Positions 33,952-43,383 of a stretch of 64,000 nt of DNA are shown one piece after another. The notes below the pieces were generated by a model. That model ran no database searches and had not been told where the DNA came from. It was given only the letters and a program-made list of their open reading frames with translations. Positions within the stretch are counted from its first letter, which is position 1. Every line of letters starts with the position of its first letter. The DNA is taken from assembly GCF_002085925.2 (NCBI RefSeq), contig NZ_CP053562.1:3857501-3921500 (forward strand), in the 5' to 3' direction. This DNA is from Thioclava electrotropha. Lineage in GTDB: Bacteria; Pseudomonadota; Alphaproteobacteria; Rhodobacterales; Rhodobacteraceae. The translations under genes were made by a program, and so were the position numbers.

Positions 33952-34644
33952 ATGGATATCCGCATCAAAGCCCTGTTCGTTCACCTCCTGACCGCCACCG
34001 GCGCCGTGCTGTCGATGCTCGCGCTTCTCGCGGCCGCAGAGGGCGAATGGGCGCTGATGTTCCTCTGGCTCGTCACCGCATTCTTCGTCGACGGGATCGA
34101 TGGCCCGCTCGCGCGGCGCTACGATGTGAAGGCGAATTTCCCGCTCTATGACGGCGTCCTTATGGACCTGATCATCGACTATCTGACCTATGTCTTCATC
34201 CCCGCCTTCGCGCTGTTCCAGTCGAGCCTGCTGCCGGGATGGACGGGCTGGCTCGCGATCATCGCGATCACCTATGGCAGCGTCGTCTATTTCTCCGACA
34301 CCCGGATGAAGACGAAGGACAACTCGTTCCAGGGCTTCCCGGGGGCGTGGAACATGCTGGTACTGGTGCTGTTCGCACTCAAGCCCGGCTATTGGACAAT
34401 CCTGCTCGTCGTCGTGGCGCTCGCCATCGCGATGTTCCTGCCCCTCAAGTTCATTCACCCGGTGCGCACGAAGCGCTGGCGCGTAGTCTCCTTGCCGATG
34501 GCGCTTTTGTGGACCTTCTTCGCGGGCTGGGCCGCATGGGTCGATTTCGATCCGGCAAGCTGGGCGCATTGGGGGCTGGTGGTCACGTCCATCTACCTGC
34601 TGCTCGTCGGCATCGTGCAACAACTCGTGCCCGAGCGAAGCTGA
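33952..34644 (+). CDS. pcs: Phosphatidylcholine synthase
   Basis: A 230-residue CDP-alcohol phosphotransferase with about 8 hydrophobic segments. The catalytic motif DGIDGPLARRYDV...LYDGVLMDLIIDY has the conserved Asp residues of the family (about 48-51 and 67-76), and the DGPxAR form with VFIPAFAL afterwards is typical for Pcs. It joins choline to CDP-diacylglycerol to make phosphatidylcholine in the inner membrane. The gene follows xerC after 42 bases and may share its transcript. A CDP-alcohol transferase of other specificity is the alternative. Confidence 0.9.
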   Translation: MDIRIKALFVHLLTATGAVLSMLALLAAAEGEWALMFLWLVTAFFVDGIDGPLARRYDVKANFPLYDGVLMDLIIDYLTYVFIPAFALFQSSLLPGWTGWLAIIAITYGSVVYFSDTRMKTKDNSFQGFPGAWNMLVLVLFALKPGYWTILLVVVALAIAMFLPLKFIHPVRTKRWRVVSLPMALLWTFFAGWAAWVDFDPASWAHWGLVVTSIYLLLVGIVQQLVPERS

Positions 34645-34703
34645 CTCGAACTGCGGCCCCGGCGCGGCGCCCCATGCCGCACGGGCCGCGAAACGGAGGT
34701 CGC

Positions 34704-35186
34704 ATGCGCCGCAGTCTCGCACTTCTGGCTCTCGTGTTTTCCGCGCAAGCAGCCATGGCCGCGCCGGATTATCTCGACGACCGCTCGACCCCGTCCGCGC
34801 TGATCCGCTCGCTCTATAACGCGATCTCGCTGCATCACTACGCCCGCGCCTGGAGCTATTTCGCCGATCCCGAAAAGAACGGCGATTATGCGGATTTCGC
34901 GAAAGGCTATGCAGACACCGCCGAGGCTTCGGTCACGATCGGCCCGGTGACATCGGAAGGCGCGGCAGGCTCGATCTACACCACGCTCGGGGTGACGGTG
35001 AGCGCCCGGACGGGTGACGGCAAAACCGAGAGCTTCGGCGGCTGCTATGTGACCCGCCAGATCCAGCCCGCGATTCAGGAACCGCCCTTCACGCCGCTGC
35101 AAATCGTGACGGGACACCTGATCGCGCGCCCGGCGGACGATGCCATGCCTACCAGCTGCGACGACCAAGGCCAGCCGCGATTTTAA
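34704..35186 (+). CDS. Exported protein of unknown function
   Basis: A 160-residue protein with a GGAGGT site 6 bases before the ATG. The N-terminus MRRSLALLALVFSAQAAMAA is a clear signal peptide with AMA cleavage. The mature part shows a SLYNAISLHHYARAWSYF segment and ends with two cysteines (about 113 and 152) that could form a disulfide. I do not recognise the family. It follows pcs by 59 bases in the same direction, so the two may be co-transcribed, and it is convergent with the EamA transporter gene. Confidence 0.75.
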   Translation: MRRSLALLALVFSAQAAMAAPDYLDDRSTPSALIRSLYNAISLHHYARAWSYFADPEKNGDYADFAKGYADTAEASVTIGPVTSEGAAGSIYTTLGVTVSARTGDGKTESFGGCYVTRQIQPAIQEPPFTPLQIVTGHLIARPADDAMPTSCDDQGQPRF

Positions 35187-35190
35187 TCGC

Positions 35191-36027
35191 TCAGACCCGC
35201 GTCAGCACCACGCCTGAGACGATCAACAAAGCCGCCAGCGCCTTCGTCATCCGCATTTTCTCGCCGAAGACGAGCCAGCCGATCAGCACCGCGAACAGGA
35301 TCGAGGTCTCGCGCAGGGTTGCGACCAGCGCGATCGGCGCGCGGGTCATCGCCCAGATAGAGATCGCATAAGCCCCGTAGGAAGCCGCTGCCCCTAGCGT
35401 CGCGATCCCCCATTCGCGTGGCGCGGCGCGCAACATCGCGGTCCCGCGCAGCCCGAGCATGCCCGTCGCGAAGAACACCCCGCCCAGCACCATGATCCAT
35501 CCGACATAGCCCACGGGCTCGCCCGAGATGCGCGCGCCCATCCCGTCGACCAGCGTATAGCTCGCGGTCGCCAGCGCCGAGCCCAGCGCATAGGGCAGCA
35601 GGCGGCGGCTTTCGCCATCGGTGAACACCCCGCGCGCCATCAGGGCGATCCCGAGCCCCAGCACCGCGATCCCCGCATATTCGAGCCCGCTGATCGCATC
35701 GATCGCCAGTGCGGCGGAGACGATCGCCACCATCATCGGCGCGGTTCCGCGCGCGATCGGGTAGACCCGGCTCAGATCGCCCTGCTCATAGGCATGGGCG
35801 AGGAAGAACTTGTAGCCGAAATGGATCACCCCCGCGGCAAGGATCCAGCCCAGCGCGGCGCTGTCCGGCATGGGCCGCGACAAAGCGACGACAAGCCCGA
35901 TCAGAGCCTCGGCAATGGACAGCATCACCATGGCGCGGATTTTCGAGCCGCCCAGACGGATCAGCGCGTTCCACAGGGCATGCAGGAAGGCCGCGCCCAG
36001 CACCGCCGCCATGATCGTCAAACTCAT
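35191..36027 (-). CDS. EamA/DMT-superfamily transporter
   Basis: A 278-residue membrane protein with about ten hydrophobic segments in two repeats of five, the EamA arrangement. The ATG at 36027 gives MSLTIMAAVLGAAFLHALWNALIRLG, the usual start of the family (quoted in part: FLHALWNALIRLG). The second repeat begins near RRLLPYALGSALATASYTLVDG. The substrate cannot be read; relatives move amino acids, drugs or metabolites. It is divergent from truA with a 142-base gap and convergent with the exported protein gene. Confidence 0.88.
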   Translation of the reverse strand: MSLTIMAAVLGAAFLHALWNALIRLGGSKIRAMVMLSIAEALIGLVVALSRPMPDSAALGWILAAGVIHFGYKFFLAHAYEQGDLSRVYPIARGTAPMMVAIVSAALAIDAISGLEYAGIAVLGLGIALMARGVFTDGESRRLLPYALGSALATASYTLVDGMGARISGEPVGYVGWIMVLGGVFFATGMLGLRGTAMLRAAPREWGIATLGAAASYGAYAISIWAMTRAPIALVATLRETSILFAVLIGWLVFGEKMRMTKALAALLIVSGVVLTRV

Positions 36028-36169
36028 ATCCGCGCCCTTCTCTTCCCGACCGGCCATCGGTAGCTCCGGGCCATGACGAGGGCAAGCCGCCCCGTGCATG
36101 GGCCCGCAATCGCGGCGCGTGGCCCGGAGGGGATTGCGAAACGGGGCGCGCTCGGGCTATGGCCGCTCC

Positions 36170-36937
36170 ATGCCGAGATACGCGTTCAAAATCGAATATC
36201 ACGGGGGCCCCTTTGCCGGGTGGCAGCGTCAGGCCGATCAGCCTTCGGTGCAGGGCGCGGTCGAGGCCGCTTTGGCGAAGCTCGAACCCGGCCCCCACAC
36301 GATCGCGGCGGCCGGTCGCACCGATGCGGGTGTTCACGCGACGGGGCAGGTCGCCCATGCCGATCTGACGAAGGATTGGGACCCGTTCCGGCTGTCGGAG
36401 GCGCTGAACTATCACCTGCGCCCCGCGCCGGTCGCGATCCTCACCTGTGCCCGGGTCGAAGACGAATTCCACTCTCGATTCTCGGCGCAGGAGCGGCGCT
36501 ACCTGTTCCGGCTCGTGCAACGCCGCGCGCCGGCAACCCATGACCGCGGACTGGTCTGGCAGGTCCTCAACCCGCTCGATATCGAGGCGATGCGCGAAGG
36601 GGCCGCGCATCTGATCGGGCATCATGACTTCACCACCTTCCGCTCGACAATGTGCCAGTCGAACTCGCCGGTCAAAACGCTCGACGAGATCAGGGTCGAG
36701 GCGATCGACATCCCGCATGGGCGCGAGGTCCGGTTTCACCTGCGCGCGCGCAGCTTCCTGCACAATCAGGTCCGCTCGATCGTCGGCACGCTGGAGCGCG
36801 TCGGCGCCGGGTCCTGGCCGCCCGAGCGCGTGGGCGAAGCGCTCGCCGCGCGCGACCGCGCCGCTTGCGGACCGGTCTGCCCGCCGCAGGGGCTCTATCT
36901 AAGCGCGGTCGGCTATCCGAGCGACCCCTTCGCCTGA
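36170..36937 (+). CDS. truA: tRNA pseudouridine synthase A
   Basis: A 255-residue TruA. The ATG at 36170 gives [21 protein letters not shown], the normal start; an upstream frame of 24 codons is not supported. The catalytic Asp52 lies in [12 protein letters not shown], and later family motifs [19 protein letters not shown] and [19 protein letters not shown] are present. It converts U38-40 in the anticodon stem of many tRNAs to pseudouridine. Its 3' end overlaps the convergent dehydratase gene by 39 bases. It stands alone. Confidence 0.95.
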   Translation: MPRYAFKIEYHGGPFAGWQRQADQPSVQGAVEAALAKLEPGPHTIAAAGRTDAGVHATGQVAHADLTKDWDPFRLSEALNYHLRPAPVAILTCARVEDEFHSRFSAQERRYLFRLVQRRAPATHDRGLVWQVLNPLDIEAMREGAAHLIGHHDFTTFRSTMCQSNSPVKTLDEIRVEAIDIPHGREVRFHLRARSFLHNQVRSIVGTLERVGAGSWPPERVGEALAARDRAACGPVCPPQGLYLSAVGYPSDPFA

Positions 36938-39019
36938 CGCGCCCCGCGCGCCGGGCGGGGCGGGAAGAAACGGCATTCGTGTTGGCACGGCGACGCCGCG
37001 CGTTTCAGCAGGGACGAACGCCGCGTCCTCATTCACGGCGCTTGCCACTTCGCTTCCGGGCGTTCCGTTTTGCCGGCGCCAGCCCTTCGCGGTGACATCG
37101 ATTTCCCGCGCGTCCGCGCTTTGTAGACGCGACGCTTCGTCCAAAACGAGCGGCGCTAGGGCATCGCCCTCAATTCGCCGCAGCGTCGATATGAGTTCCT
37201 CAAGCCGCTCTCGGCAACGCTGCGCCACTGCCACATCTAGATCACGCAAAAGCAGGGCGGTCTCGCGCTCCGAGAGATGGGCAACGGGGGCATGCCTGAT
37301 TTTCGGATGCGCGGTCACGCGACCATGCGCGCCGGTCACGGGGGCCTCGTGCAACTTCTCCCCCCTCCGCAAACCGATCCGCAACAGCTCGATCTCGCCG
37401 TCGGGGCAGTCGGGCCCGCGCAGCCGTAACCCGCGCGCCTCGACCATCTGCCGGGCGAGATCGCCGATCCGGATCGGTGCGCCCATATCGAGCGCATAGA
37501 CCCGCCCCGAGATCTCCCAGCGTCCGGCTATCAGCACGAGCCGCGCCGCTTCGGCGATGGTCATGAAATAGCGTGTGGCGTCAGGATCGGTGAGCGTGAG
37601 CGGCCCGCCTTGGGCGATCTGCCGCTCGAAAATCGGCACGACCGATCCGGACGAGCCGATCACATTGCCGAAGCGCACGATCGAGAAAACCGTCGCGCCC
37701 GCGCGGGTAGAAAGATCCTGCACGACCAGCTCGGCCATTCGTTTCGACGCGCCCATGGCCGAGCTTGGTGCAATCGCCTTGTCGCTGGAAATCAGCACGA
37801 ACCGCGCAACTTTCGCGGCCCGCGCCCCCCGTGCGAGACAGACTGTGGCGGTGACGTTATTCGCGAATCCGGAAAGCGGGTTTTCCTCCACCAGAGCGAC
37901 GTGCTTGTAGGCGGCGGCGTGGAACACCGCATCGATCGCCTCTTGCGCGAAGATCTCCCGAACCAGCGCCGTGTCCCCGGCGGAGCCGAGCCGGGTGACG
38001 AGGTCGACACCCGCGCGGGCGGCAAGCGGCGTCAGGTCGGACAGGAGGGCGAACAGCGCGGGCTCCGAGAGTTCGAGCAGGACGAGTTTCGCCGGGCCAC
38101 AGACGAGAATCTGACGACAGAGCTCTGCCCCGATGGAGCCACCCGCCCCCGAGATGAGCACGGATTTTCCGCGGTAGAACTCCGCCTCGGGCGGGTCGCC
38201 CCCGGTGATCTCGCAGCGGCCCAGCCAGCGCTCGGGGCGCACCGGTTCGAGCCGCGCGGCAAGATCCGCGCCGCCGACCAGCAGGGCGAAATCCGGCAGC
38301 GCCTCGCAGCGCAATACAAGGCGCGAGAGGTCACGCGCCAGCGCGGCCTTGCGCGGCTCGGGCAGGCGCGGATCGGCGAGGACGACGCGATCGACATTGA
38401 ATTTGCGGATCAGCGTCTCGCGCACCGCTGGGCCAAGAACCGGCACCCCGTCCAACGTCGCGCCGCGCAAGACCGGGCTGTCGTCGAGATAGGCGCAGGT
38501 CAAAAACCCGGATCGGTCGCGCAACGCCCGTGCCAGCGCGATCCCCTCCGGCGTAGCACCGTAGATCGCGATGCGCGAGACGACGTTCGAGCGTCGATAT
38601 AGCCATCCCGTCAGCGCCAGAAGCGCCCGGCGCTGGACCACGATGCCCGATAGAAATGCGCAACCAAAGAAGAGCGCAGTGTCGCCGCCCTGCCACCCGA
38701 GGACGGCCCAGAGGGCGAGTGCAAGGAGGCAGGAGAGGACGACCGCCTTTCCCGCCCCTAGCATGGCGAAGTCCTTCAGGGGCAGGCGCGCCAAGCCGGT
38801 GCCAAGGCTTGCCACTGCGGCAAGACCACTCCCGGTCAGGACCAGGAGCCAGGCATTCCCCCCGAGGCCCCCGCGGCTCAAGGCAGGCGCGAGCTGCAAC
38901 ACCAGCGCAAGGCACGCCATCGCGAGCAGCGCATCGAGCGTCGCGATGACGACCGCCTTGCGCGGGCGCGACAGCGCGATCAGGCGCGTCGCGATCTTGT
39001 CGGTGAGCGCTTCCCTCAC
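36899..39019 (-). CDS. CapD/FlaA1-type polysaccharide nucleotide-sugar dehydratase/epimerase
   Basis: A 706-residue membrane-anchored SDR. I use the GTG at 39019, which overlaps the stop of the sugar transferase (GTGA). About residues 18-135 hold four transmembrane helices, 140-260 a Rossmann-like CoA-binding-type domain, and 280-600 the dehydratase: [27 protein letters not shown] and [20 protein letters not shown], where Met replaces the usual Tyr as in FlaA1/WbpM. The last 85 residues are a low-complexity tail. It likely makes a 4-keto-6-deoxy UDP-sugar for surface polysaccharide. The end overlaps truA by 39 bases. Confidence 0.88.
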   Translation of the reverse strand: MREALTDKIATRLIALSRPRKAVVIATLDALLAMACLALVLQLAPALSRGGLGGNAWLLVLTGSGLAAVASLGTGLARLPLKDFAMLGAGKAVVLSCLLALALWAVLGWQGGDTALFFGCAFLSGIVVQRRALLALTGWLYRRSNVVSRIAIYGATPEGIALARALRDRSGFLTCAYLDDSPVLRGATLDGVPVLGPAVRETLIRKFNVDRVVLADPRLPEPRKAALARDLSRLVLRCEALPDFALLVGGADLAARLEPVRPERWLGRCEITGGDPPEAEFYRGKSVLISGAGGSIGAELCRQILVCGPAKLVLLELSEPALFALLSDLTPLAARAGVDLVTRLGSAGDTALVREIFAQEAIDAVFHAAAYKHVALVEENPLSGFANNVTATVCLARGARAAKVARFVLISSDKAIAPSSAMGASKRMAELVVQDLSTRAGATVFSIVRFGNVIGSSGSVVPIFERQIAQGGPLTLTDPDATRYFMTIAEAARLVLIAGRWEISGRVYALDMGAPIRIGDLARQMVEARGLRLRGPDCPDGEIELLRIGLRRGEKLHEAPVTGAHGRVTAHPKIRHAPVAHLSERETALLLRDLDVAVAQRCRERLEELISTLRRIEGDALAPLVLDEASRLQSADAREIDVTAKGWRRQNGTPGSEVASAVNEDAAFVPAETRGVAVPTRMPFLPAPPGARGASGEGVARIADRA

Positions 39020-39633
39020 GCAATCCCTCCGCGCAGAGTTTGCCAGATCAGCGCCAGATCGAGCCGCCACGAGGCCTGCCTTTGGTAAAGCAGATCGAGC
39101 CGGGCTTTCTCGGGGACGCAAGCCTGATCGTAGATCCGCCGCGCCTCATCCGCCGTCCGACATCGCGCCAGCAGCCGCGCCTCTTTTTGCGCAAACTGCA
39201 CGCTCGCGAGGCCGGTGATCCCCGGCGGGCTTGCGAGCACCTGCGCGTAGAGCTGTGGGAAACGCTCCACCACCTCGCGCAGCGGAGGGCGCGGTCCGAC
39301 GAAGCTCATATCGCCGCGAAGTACGTTCCAGATTTGCGGCAACTCATCCGCGTGGCACCGGCGCAGGATCTGCCCAAGCGGGGTGATCCGCACGCGCTTA
39401 TGTCCGGCGGTGACGCCGTGATCGCCCGCCTCCGCCTCCATCGTGCGGAACTTACACATCCGAAAGCTGCGCGTGGGACTGTGCATCCGTTCGCCGCCGT
39501 AGAACCACGGTCGCCCCTGCACCAGTGCAACCGCCAACCAGACCAGCACGATCAGCGGCAAGACCACGGGCAGCGCCAGCACCGCCAGCGTCAGATCGAA
39601 GAGACGTTTACGCCTGCGCCGGGCCGGGGTCAT
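39016..39633 (-). CDS. Initiating sugar transferase (bacterial sugar transferase family)
   Basis: A 205-residue phosphoglycosyltransferase of the small monotopic type. It has the N-terminal hydrophobic segment (LFDLTLAVLALPVVLPLIVL), KFRTM (about 63-67), the catalytic HADELPQIWNVLRGDMSFVG (about 94-113, with Asp-Glu) and GPRPP. It transfers a sugar-1-phosphate from UDP-sugar to undecaprenyl phosphate, the first membrane step of polysaccharide assembly. It is coupled by GTGA to the dehydratase gene, which probably provides its UDP-sugar. The pair is an island apart from the kps region 20 kb away. Confidence 0.92.
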   Translation of the reverse strand: MTPARRRRKRLFDLTLAVLALPVVLPLIVLVWLAVALVQGRPWFYGGERMHSPTRSFRMCKFRTMEAEAGDHGVTAGHKRVRITPLGQILRRCHADELPQIWNVLRGDMSFVGPRPPLREVVERFPQLYAQVLASPPGITGLASVQFAQKEARLLARCRTADEARRIYDQACVPEKARLDLLYQRQASWRLDLALIWQTLRGGIA

Positions 39634-39825
39634 GCCAAATCTCCAGTTACGGGTAGCCGCAAGGGGCGAAACTTCCGCAAGCCTAGGCAGGTCGCAGTTG
39701 CGATGCGGTTAACGCAGCCCCGCTCCCATGACCGGACCTCACGACACCTGACACCGATACAATCGGTCGTATGGACTTCGCGAGGCGCGAGTGGTTGGAT
39801 CGCGCCCGATACGAAGGAGGCACCG

Positions 39826-40692
39826 ATGGCATTCGGCAAAAACATCCGCACATGGTTCGAAGGCGCATGGCACGAGGGCGATATCGCCGTCATGCGCGCC
39901 GCCGATCACGGGCTTTGGCAAGGCAGCTCAGTCTTTGACGGGGCGCGGCTTTTCGATGGGGTCGTTCCCGATCTCGACGCGCATTGCGCGCGCACCAACC
40001 GCTCCGCCGAGGCGCTGATGATCACGCCGACCCTCGCCGCCGAGGAGATTGTCGAGATTGCGCGCGAGGGCCTGCGGAAATACGACAAGGGTGCCGCCGT
40101 TTACGTGCGCCCGATGTATTGGGCGATTGCGGGTTCCGATCTGGGAGTGGCGCCGAAGCCCGGCGAGACCGGATTCGCGCTGTGCCTCGAAGAGGTGGCG
40201 ATGCCCGACCCCGGCAAGTCGACGACGCTGACCACCACGCAATTCCGCCGCCCCGTTCTGGCCGATAACGTCACAGACGCGAAGGCGGGCTGTCTCTATC
40301 CGAACAACGCGCGGATGCTGGTCGAGGCTCAGCGCAAGGGCTTCGGCAACGCGCTGGTGCAAGATGCGATGGGCAATGTCGCCGAAAGCGCGACGGCGAA
40401 TGTCTGGATGGTGAAGGATGGCGAGTATTTCACGCCCATGCCGAACGGCACCTTCCTCGCGGGTCTCACGCGCAAGCGGATCATGGGCCTGCTGCGCGAG
40501 GGCGGCGAGACGGTGCATGAAGCGGTGCTGACGCTCGACGATTTCCGCAATGCCGACGAGGTCTTCCTGACCGGCAACTTCGCCAAGGTCACGCCGGTCG
40601 CGGGCTTCGACGATATCAGCTACACGCCCGGCAAGGGCACGCAGCGGGCGCGCGAGGCCTATATGGACTGGGCACAAGGGTCGCCGCTTTGA
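39826..40692 (+). CDS. ilvE: Branched-chain amino acid aminotransferase
   Basis: A 288-residue fold-type IV PLP aminotransferase. The ATG at 39826 has a GGAGG site; longer upstream frames are unsupported. It shows WFEGAWHEGDIAVMRAADHG, VYVRPMYW, the PLP Lys153 in NVTDAKAGCLYPNNARMLVEA (quoted in part: DAKAGCLYPNNA) and NVAESATANVWMV. It makes or degrades leucine, isoleucine and valine. A D-amino-acid or 4-amino-4-deoxychorismate relative is less likely given the whole set of motifs. It is followed by UspA after 74 bases. Confidence 0.88.
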   Translation: MAFGKNIRTWFEGAWHEGDIAVMRAADHGLWQGSSVFDGARLFDGVVPDLDAHCARTNRSAEALMITPTLAAEEIVEIAREGLRKYDKGAAVYVRPMYWAIAGSDLGVAPKPGETGFALCLEEVAMPDPGKSTTLTTTQFRRPVLADNVTDAKAGCLYPNNARMLVEAQRKGFGNALVQDAMGNVAESATANVWMVKDGEYFTPMPNGTFLAGLTRKRIMGLLREGGETVHEAVLTLDDFRNADEVFLTGNFAKVTPVAGFDDISYTPGKGTQRAREAYMDWAQGSPL

Positions 40693-40766
40693 GCCTCGAC
40701 ACCCCCGCGGTTGCCAAAGACCTCGCGCCGGGCGATGATCCGCAGACACCCCGTCCCGGAGGAGCC

Positions 40767-41222
40767 ATGCGCAAGTTTCTGGTTGTGCTCGACGATACCC
40801 GCGAATGCCTCAACGCGATGCGTTTCGCGGCGATGCGCGCGAACCATACCGGCGGCGGCGTGATCATCCTCTCGGTGATCCCGCCCGACGAATACCAGCA
40901 CTGGATCGGCGTGGCCGAGATCATGCGCGAAGAAGCCCGCGAGCGGATCGAGGCGCATTTCGAGGTCTTCGCGAAATGGATGCGCGACCGTCAGGGCGTG
41001 GAGCCGGAACTGGTGATCCGCGAGGGCGAACCGGTGCCCGAGATCATCGGCGTGATGGACGAACATCCCGAGATCGGCGTGCTGGTTCTCGGCGCAGGCT
41101 CCGGCAAAGGCGGTGCGGGGCCGTTGGTCACGCAGATGGTCAAGCAGGCGGGAACCCTGCCCTGCCCGCTGACCATCGTGCCGGGCGAGATGTCGAAGGA
41201 AAAGCTCGAACAGATCACCTGA
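40767..41222 (+). CDS. Universal stress protein (UspA family)
   Basis: A 151-residue UspA domain. The ATG at 40767 follows a strong GGAGGA site. A TTG at 40689 that overlaps the ilvE stop would add 26 residues of low-complexity sequence and is not preferred. The fold shows RKFLVVLDDT, IGVLVLGAGSGKGGAGPLVTQMV (the nucleotide loop region, quoted in part: VLGAGSGKGGAGPLV) and PLTIVPG. USPs bind ATP or act in stress. The gene is followed at 3 bases by the DUF2267 gene, so it forms an operon. Confidence 0.85.
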   Translation: MRKFLVVLDDTRECLNAMRFAAMRANHTGGGVIILSVIPPDEYQHWIGVAEIMREEARERIEAHFEVFAKWMRDRQGVEPELVIREGEPVPEIIGVMDEHPEIGVLVLGAGSGKGGAGPLVTQMVKQAGTLPCPLTIVPGEMSKEKLEQIT

Positions 41223-41225
41223 CCG

Positions 41226-41684
41226 ATGCCGATGCCCTGGACCTATCGCCATGCGCAGAAGGAGTTCTCGTCCTTCCTCGCCGATGCGCGCGATCGGATG
41301 GGCCTCGACTCCGACAACATGACCTACACGGCGATCGAGGGCGTCTTTGTAACCTTCCGCGCGCGGCTGCGCCCTGTCGAGGCCATCGCCTTCGCCGATT
41401 GCCTGCCTGCCGTGTTGCGCGCGATCTTCCTGTATCACTGGGATGTGATGGCGACGCCGCGCCCTTTCGGCAGCCGGACCGAGATGACCCGCGAAGCGCA
41501 GGCGTTGCGCCCGCATCACAACCTGACCCCCGATAACGCCATCGAGGCCACTGCCTTTGCGCTCTGGCGCCATGTCAATCATCGTGACTTCGAGGCCGCT
41601 CTCGCGGGGATCGGGCCGGACGCGGAGGCATTCTGGCGCCCGGAGGTCACCGATCCCGCCCAGATCGCGCCGCGCATCATCTAG
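41226..41684 (+). CDS. DUF2267 domain-containing protein
   Basis: A 152-residue soluble helical protein. WTYRHAQKEFSSFLADAR and AIEGVFVTFRARLRPVEA, plus FADCLPAVLRAIFLYHW, are typical of DUF2267. No catalytic residue is known to me. It starts 3 bases after the universal stress protein gene. DUF2267 often occurs next to stress proteins in other bacteria, so a stress role is inferred from context only. Confidence 0.82.
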   Translation: MPMPWTYRHAQKEFSSFLADARDRMGLDSDNMTYTAIEGVFVTFRARLRPVEAIAFADCLPAVLRAIFLYHWDVMATPRPFGSRTEMTREAQALRPHHNLTPDNAIEATAFALWRHVNHRDFEAALAGIGPDAEAFWRPEVTDPAQIAPRII

Positions 41685-41754
41685 CGCATAGCCGCGATTA
41701 CTTGATTATTTCTGTCGGAAGGCGCATATGAGCGGCAAGCCAAGGAGGCACGCG

Positions 41755-42315
41755 ATGTTTATTCAGACCGAGACGACCCCGAACCCCGCGACGCTGAAAT
41801 TCCTGCCCGGCCAGACCGTGCTGGAGACCGGCACCGCTGATTTTCCCACCGCCGAGACGGCGGCCAAATCGCCGCTGGCCAAGCGCGTTTTCGCAGTGCC
41901 CGGCGTGACCGGCGTGTTCTTCGGCTCGGATTTCGTGACCGTGACGAAGGACGATGCGACCAGCTGGGATCACGCGAAACCGGCGATCCTCGGCGCGATC
42001 ATGGAGCATTTCCAATCCGGCGCCCCGGTGATCGAAGGCGAAGCCGCGCCCTCGGGCCATGCCGAGCATGACGGCGAGGACGGCGCGATCGTCTCGCAGA
42101 TCAAGGAACTGCTCGACACCCGCGTGCGCCCGGCCGTGGCGCAGGACGGCGGCGACATCACCTTCCACGGGTTCGAGCGTGGCGTGGTCTACCTGCACAT
42201 GCAGGGCGCTTGCGCCGGTTGCCCCTCGTCGACACTGACGCTCAAGATGGGGATCGAGAACTTGCTCAGACACTACATCCCCGAGGTTTCAGAGGTCCGT
42301 CCGGTCAATGCCTGA
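41755..42315 (+). CDS. nfuA: NfuA-type Fe-S cluster carrier (NifU C-terminal domain)
   Basis: A 186-residue protein with a GGAGG site before the ATG. The N-terminal domain (about 1-85, MFIQTETTPNPATLKFLPG) is the Nfu-N/scaffold part. The C-terminal domain has RPAVAQDGGDITF and the CxxC motif GACAGCPSSTLTLKMGIE that holds an interchangeable [4Fe-4S] cluster. It delivers clusters to target proteins. It follows DUF2267 and is upstream of tsaB, overlapping it by 8 bases (tsaB ATG at 42308). Confidence 0.93.
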   Translation: MFIQTETTPNPATLKFLPGQTVLETGTADFPTAETAAKSPLAKRVFAVPGVTGVFFGSDFVTVTKDDATSWDHAKPAILGAIMEHFQSGAPVIEGEAAPSGHAEHDGEDGAIVSQIKELLDTRVRPAVAQDGGDITFHGFERGVVYLHMQGACAGCPSSTLTLKMGIENLLRHYIPEVSEVRPVNA

Positions 42316-42958
42316 TCTGACGCTAGGCTTCGACACATCGGCCGCGCATTGCGCGGCCGCTTTGCTGTCGGGTGATGACTGCCTCGTTTCGCGACACGAG
42401 GAAATGGGACGCGGACAGGCCGAACGGCTGATGCCGCTTCTCGAAGAGGTGCTCGCAGAGGCGGGCGTCGGCTGGCGCGACCTGACGCGGATCGGCGTCG
42501 GGATCGGGCCGGGAAATTTCACCGGTGTCCGCATCGCCGTCTCCGCCGCGCGTGGATTGTCGCTGAGCCTGCGGGCCCCGGCGCTCGGCGTCTCGATCAC
42601 CGACGCCGCACAATTCGGCAGCGAAGGTCCGGTGCTTGCCGCCGTCGCAGCACCTCGGGAACGCGTCTATCTCGATGGGTTCCGCACCGCACAGGCCATC
42701 CCGCTGGATCTGCATGAGCTCGACGCGCTGCCCGAAGGTCTGGCCGAACCCGGTCTGACCTGCATCGGCTCCGCCGCCGAAGAGGTCGCCCAGCGGATCG
42801 GCTCCACTGCCGCGCCTGCAGCCTTCGCACCGGCCGAAGCCATCGCACGGATCGCAGCCTCTCGCGAATTCATCCCCGGAGAGCGCCCCGCCCCGCTTTA
42901 CCTGCGCGCGGCCGATGCCGCTCCGCCCTCCGACCCGCCGCCGAGGATCCTCGACTGA
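42308..42958 (+). CDS. tsaB: tRNA threonylcarbamoyladenosine biosynthesis protein TsaB
   Basis: A 216-residue ASKHA-fold protein of the usual TsaB length. It has TLGFDTSAAHCAAAL, GQAERLMPLLEEVL and VGIGPGNFTGVRIAVSAARG. TsaB pairs with TsaD and TsaE to make t6A37 in tRNA. It overlaps nfuA by 8 bases and its stop overlaps the rimI start by 1 base (TGATG), so the three are one operon. tsaD is not in this window. Confidence 0.95.
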   Translation: MPDLTLGFDTSAAHCAAALLSGDDCLVSRHEEMGRGQAERLMPLLEEVLAEAGVGWRDLTRIGVGIGPGNFTGVRIAVSAARGLSLSLRAPALGVSITDAAQFGSEGPVLAAVAAPRERVYLDGFRTAQAIPLDLHELDALPEGLAEPGLTCIGSAAEEVAQRIGSTAAPAAFAPAEAIARIAASREFIPGERPAPLYLRAADAAPPSDPPPRILD

Positions 42959-43383
42959 TGCGCGCCGAAGCCCTCGCCGAGCTGCATGCCGCCTGCTTCA
43001 CCACACCGCGCCCGTGGAACGAGGCCGAATTCCGGGATCTGATGCGCGGCCCCGGCACCTTCCTGTTGAACGAAAATCGAGGCTTCCTGCTGGGACGCGT
43101 CATCGCGGGCGAAGCCGAGCTACTGACCCTCGCGGTCGACCCGAAAGGCCGCCGCAACGGCACCGGCCGCGCGCTGGTGGAGCGGTTCGCACAGGAAGCC
43201 GAAGCGCTGGGGGCCGAAAGCGCCTTCCTCGAAGTCTCCGCCGAGAACGACGCCGCACGTGCGCTTTATGCTGCGACCGGCTGGAAGGAATCGGGGCGTC
43301 GCAAGGGGTATTACCGCAGCCCGGACGGCGAGCGCATCGACGCGCTGGTTCTCACTTTGCCGCTCGCTAGAGCGACAAGCTGA
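42958..43383 (+). CDS. rimI: Ribosomal protein S18-alanine N-acetyltransferase
   Basis: A 141-residue GNAT acetyltransferase. It has AELHAACFTTPRPWNEAEF, the acetyl-CoA loop RRNGTGRALVERF (about 63-75) and FLEVSAENDAARALYAATGW. The tsaB-rimI gene pair is conserved, as here with a 1-base overlap. RimI acetylates the N-terminus of S18 in E. coli; other substrates are possible. It is the last gene before a 152-base gap leading to the nucleoside operon. Confidence 0.92.
   Translation: MRAEALAELHAACFTTPRPWNEAEFRDLMRGPGTFLLNENRGFLLGRVIAGEAELLTLAVDPKGRRNGTGRALVERFAQEAEALGAESAFLEVSAENDAARALYAATGWKESGRRKGYYRSPDGERIDALVLTLPLARATS

Noticed and set aside
39040..39825. Extending the branched-chain aminotransferase upstream by 262 codons
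   Set aside because: That stretch is antisense to the sugar transferase. The ATG at 39826 has a good GGAGG site and gives the normal family length.
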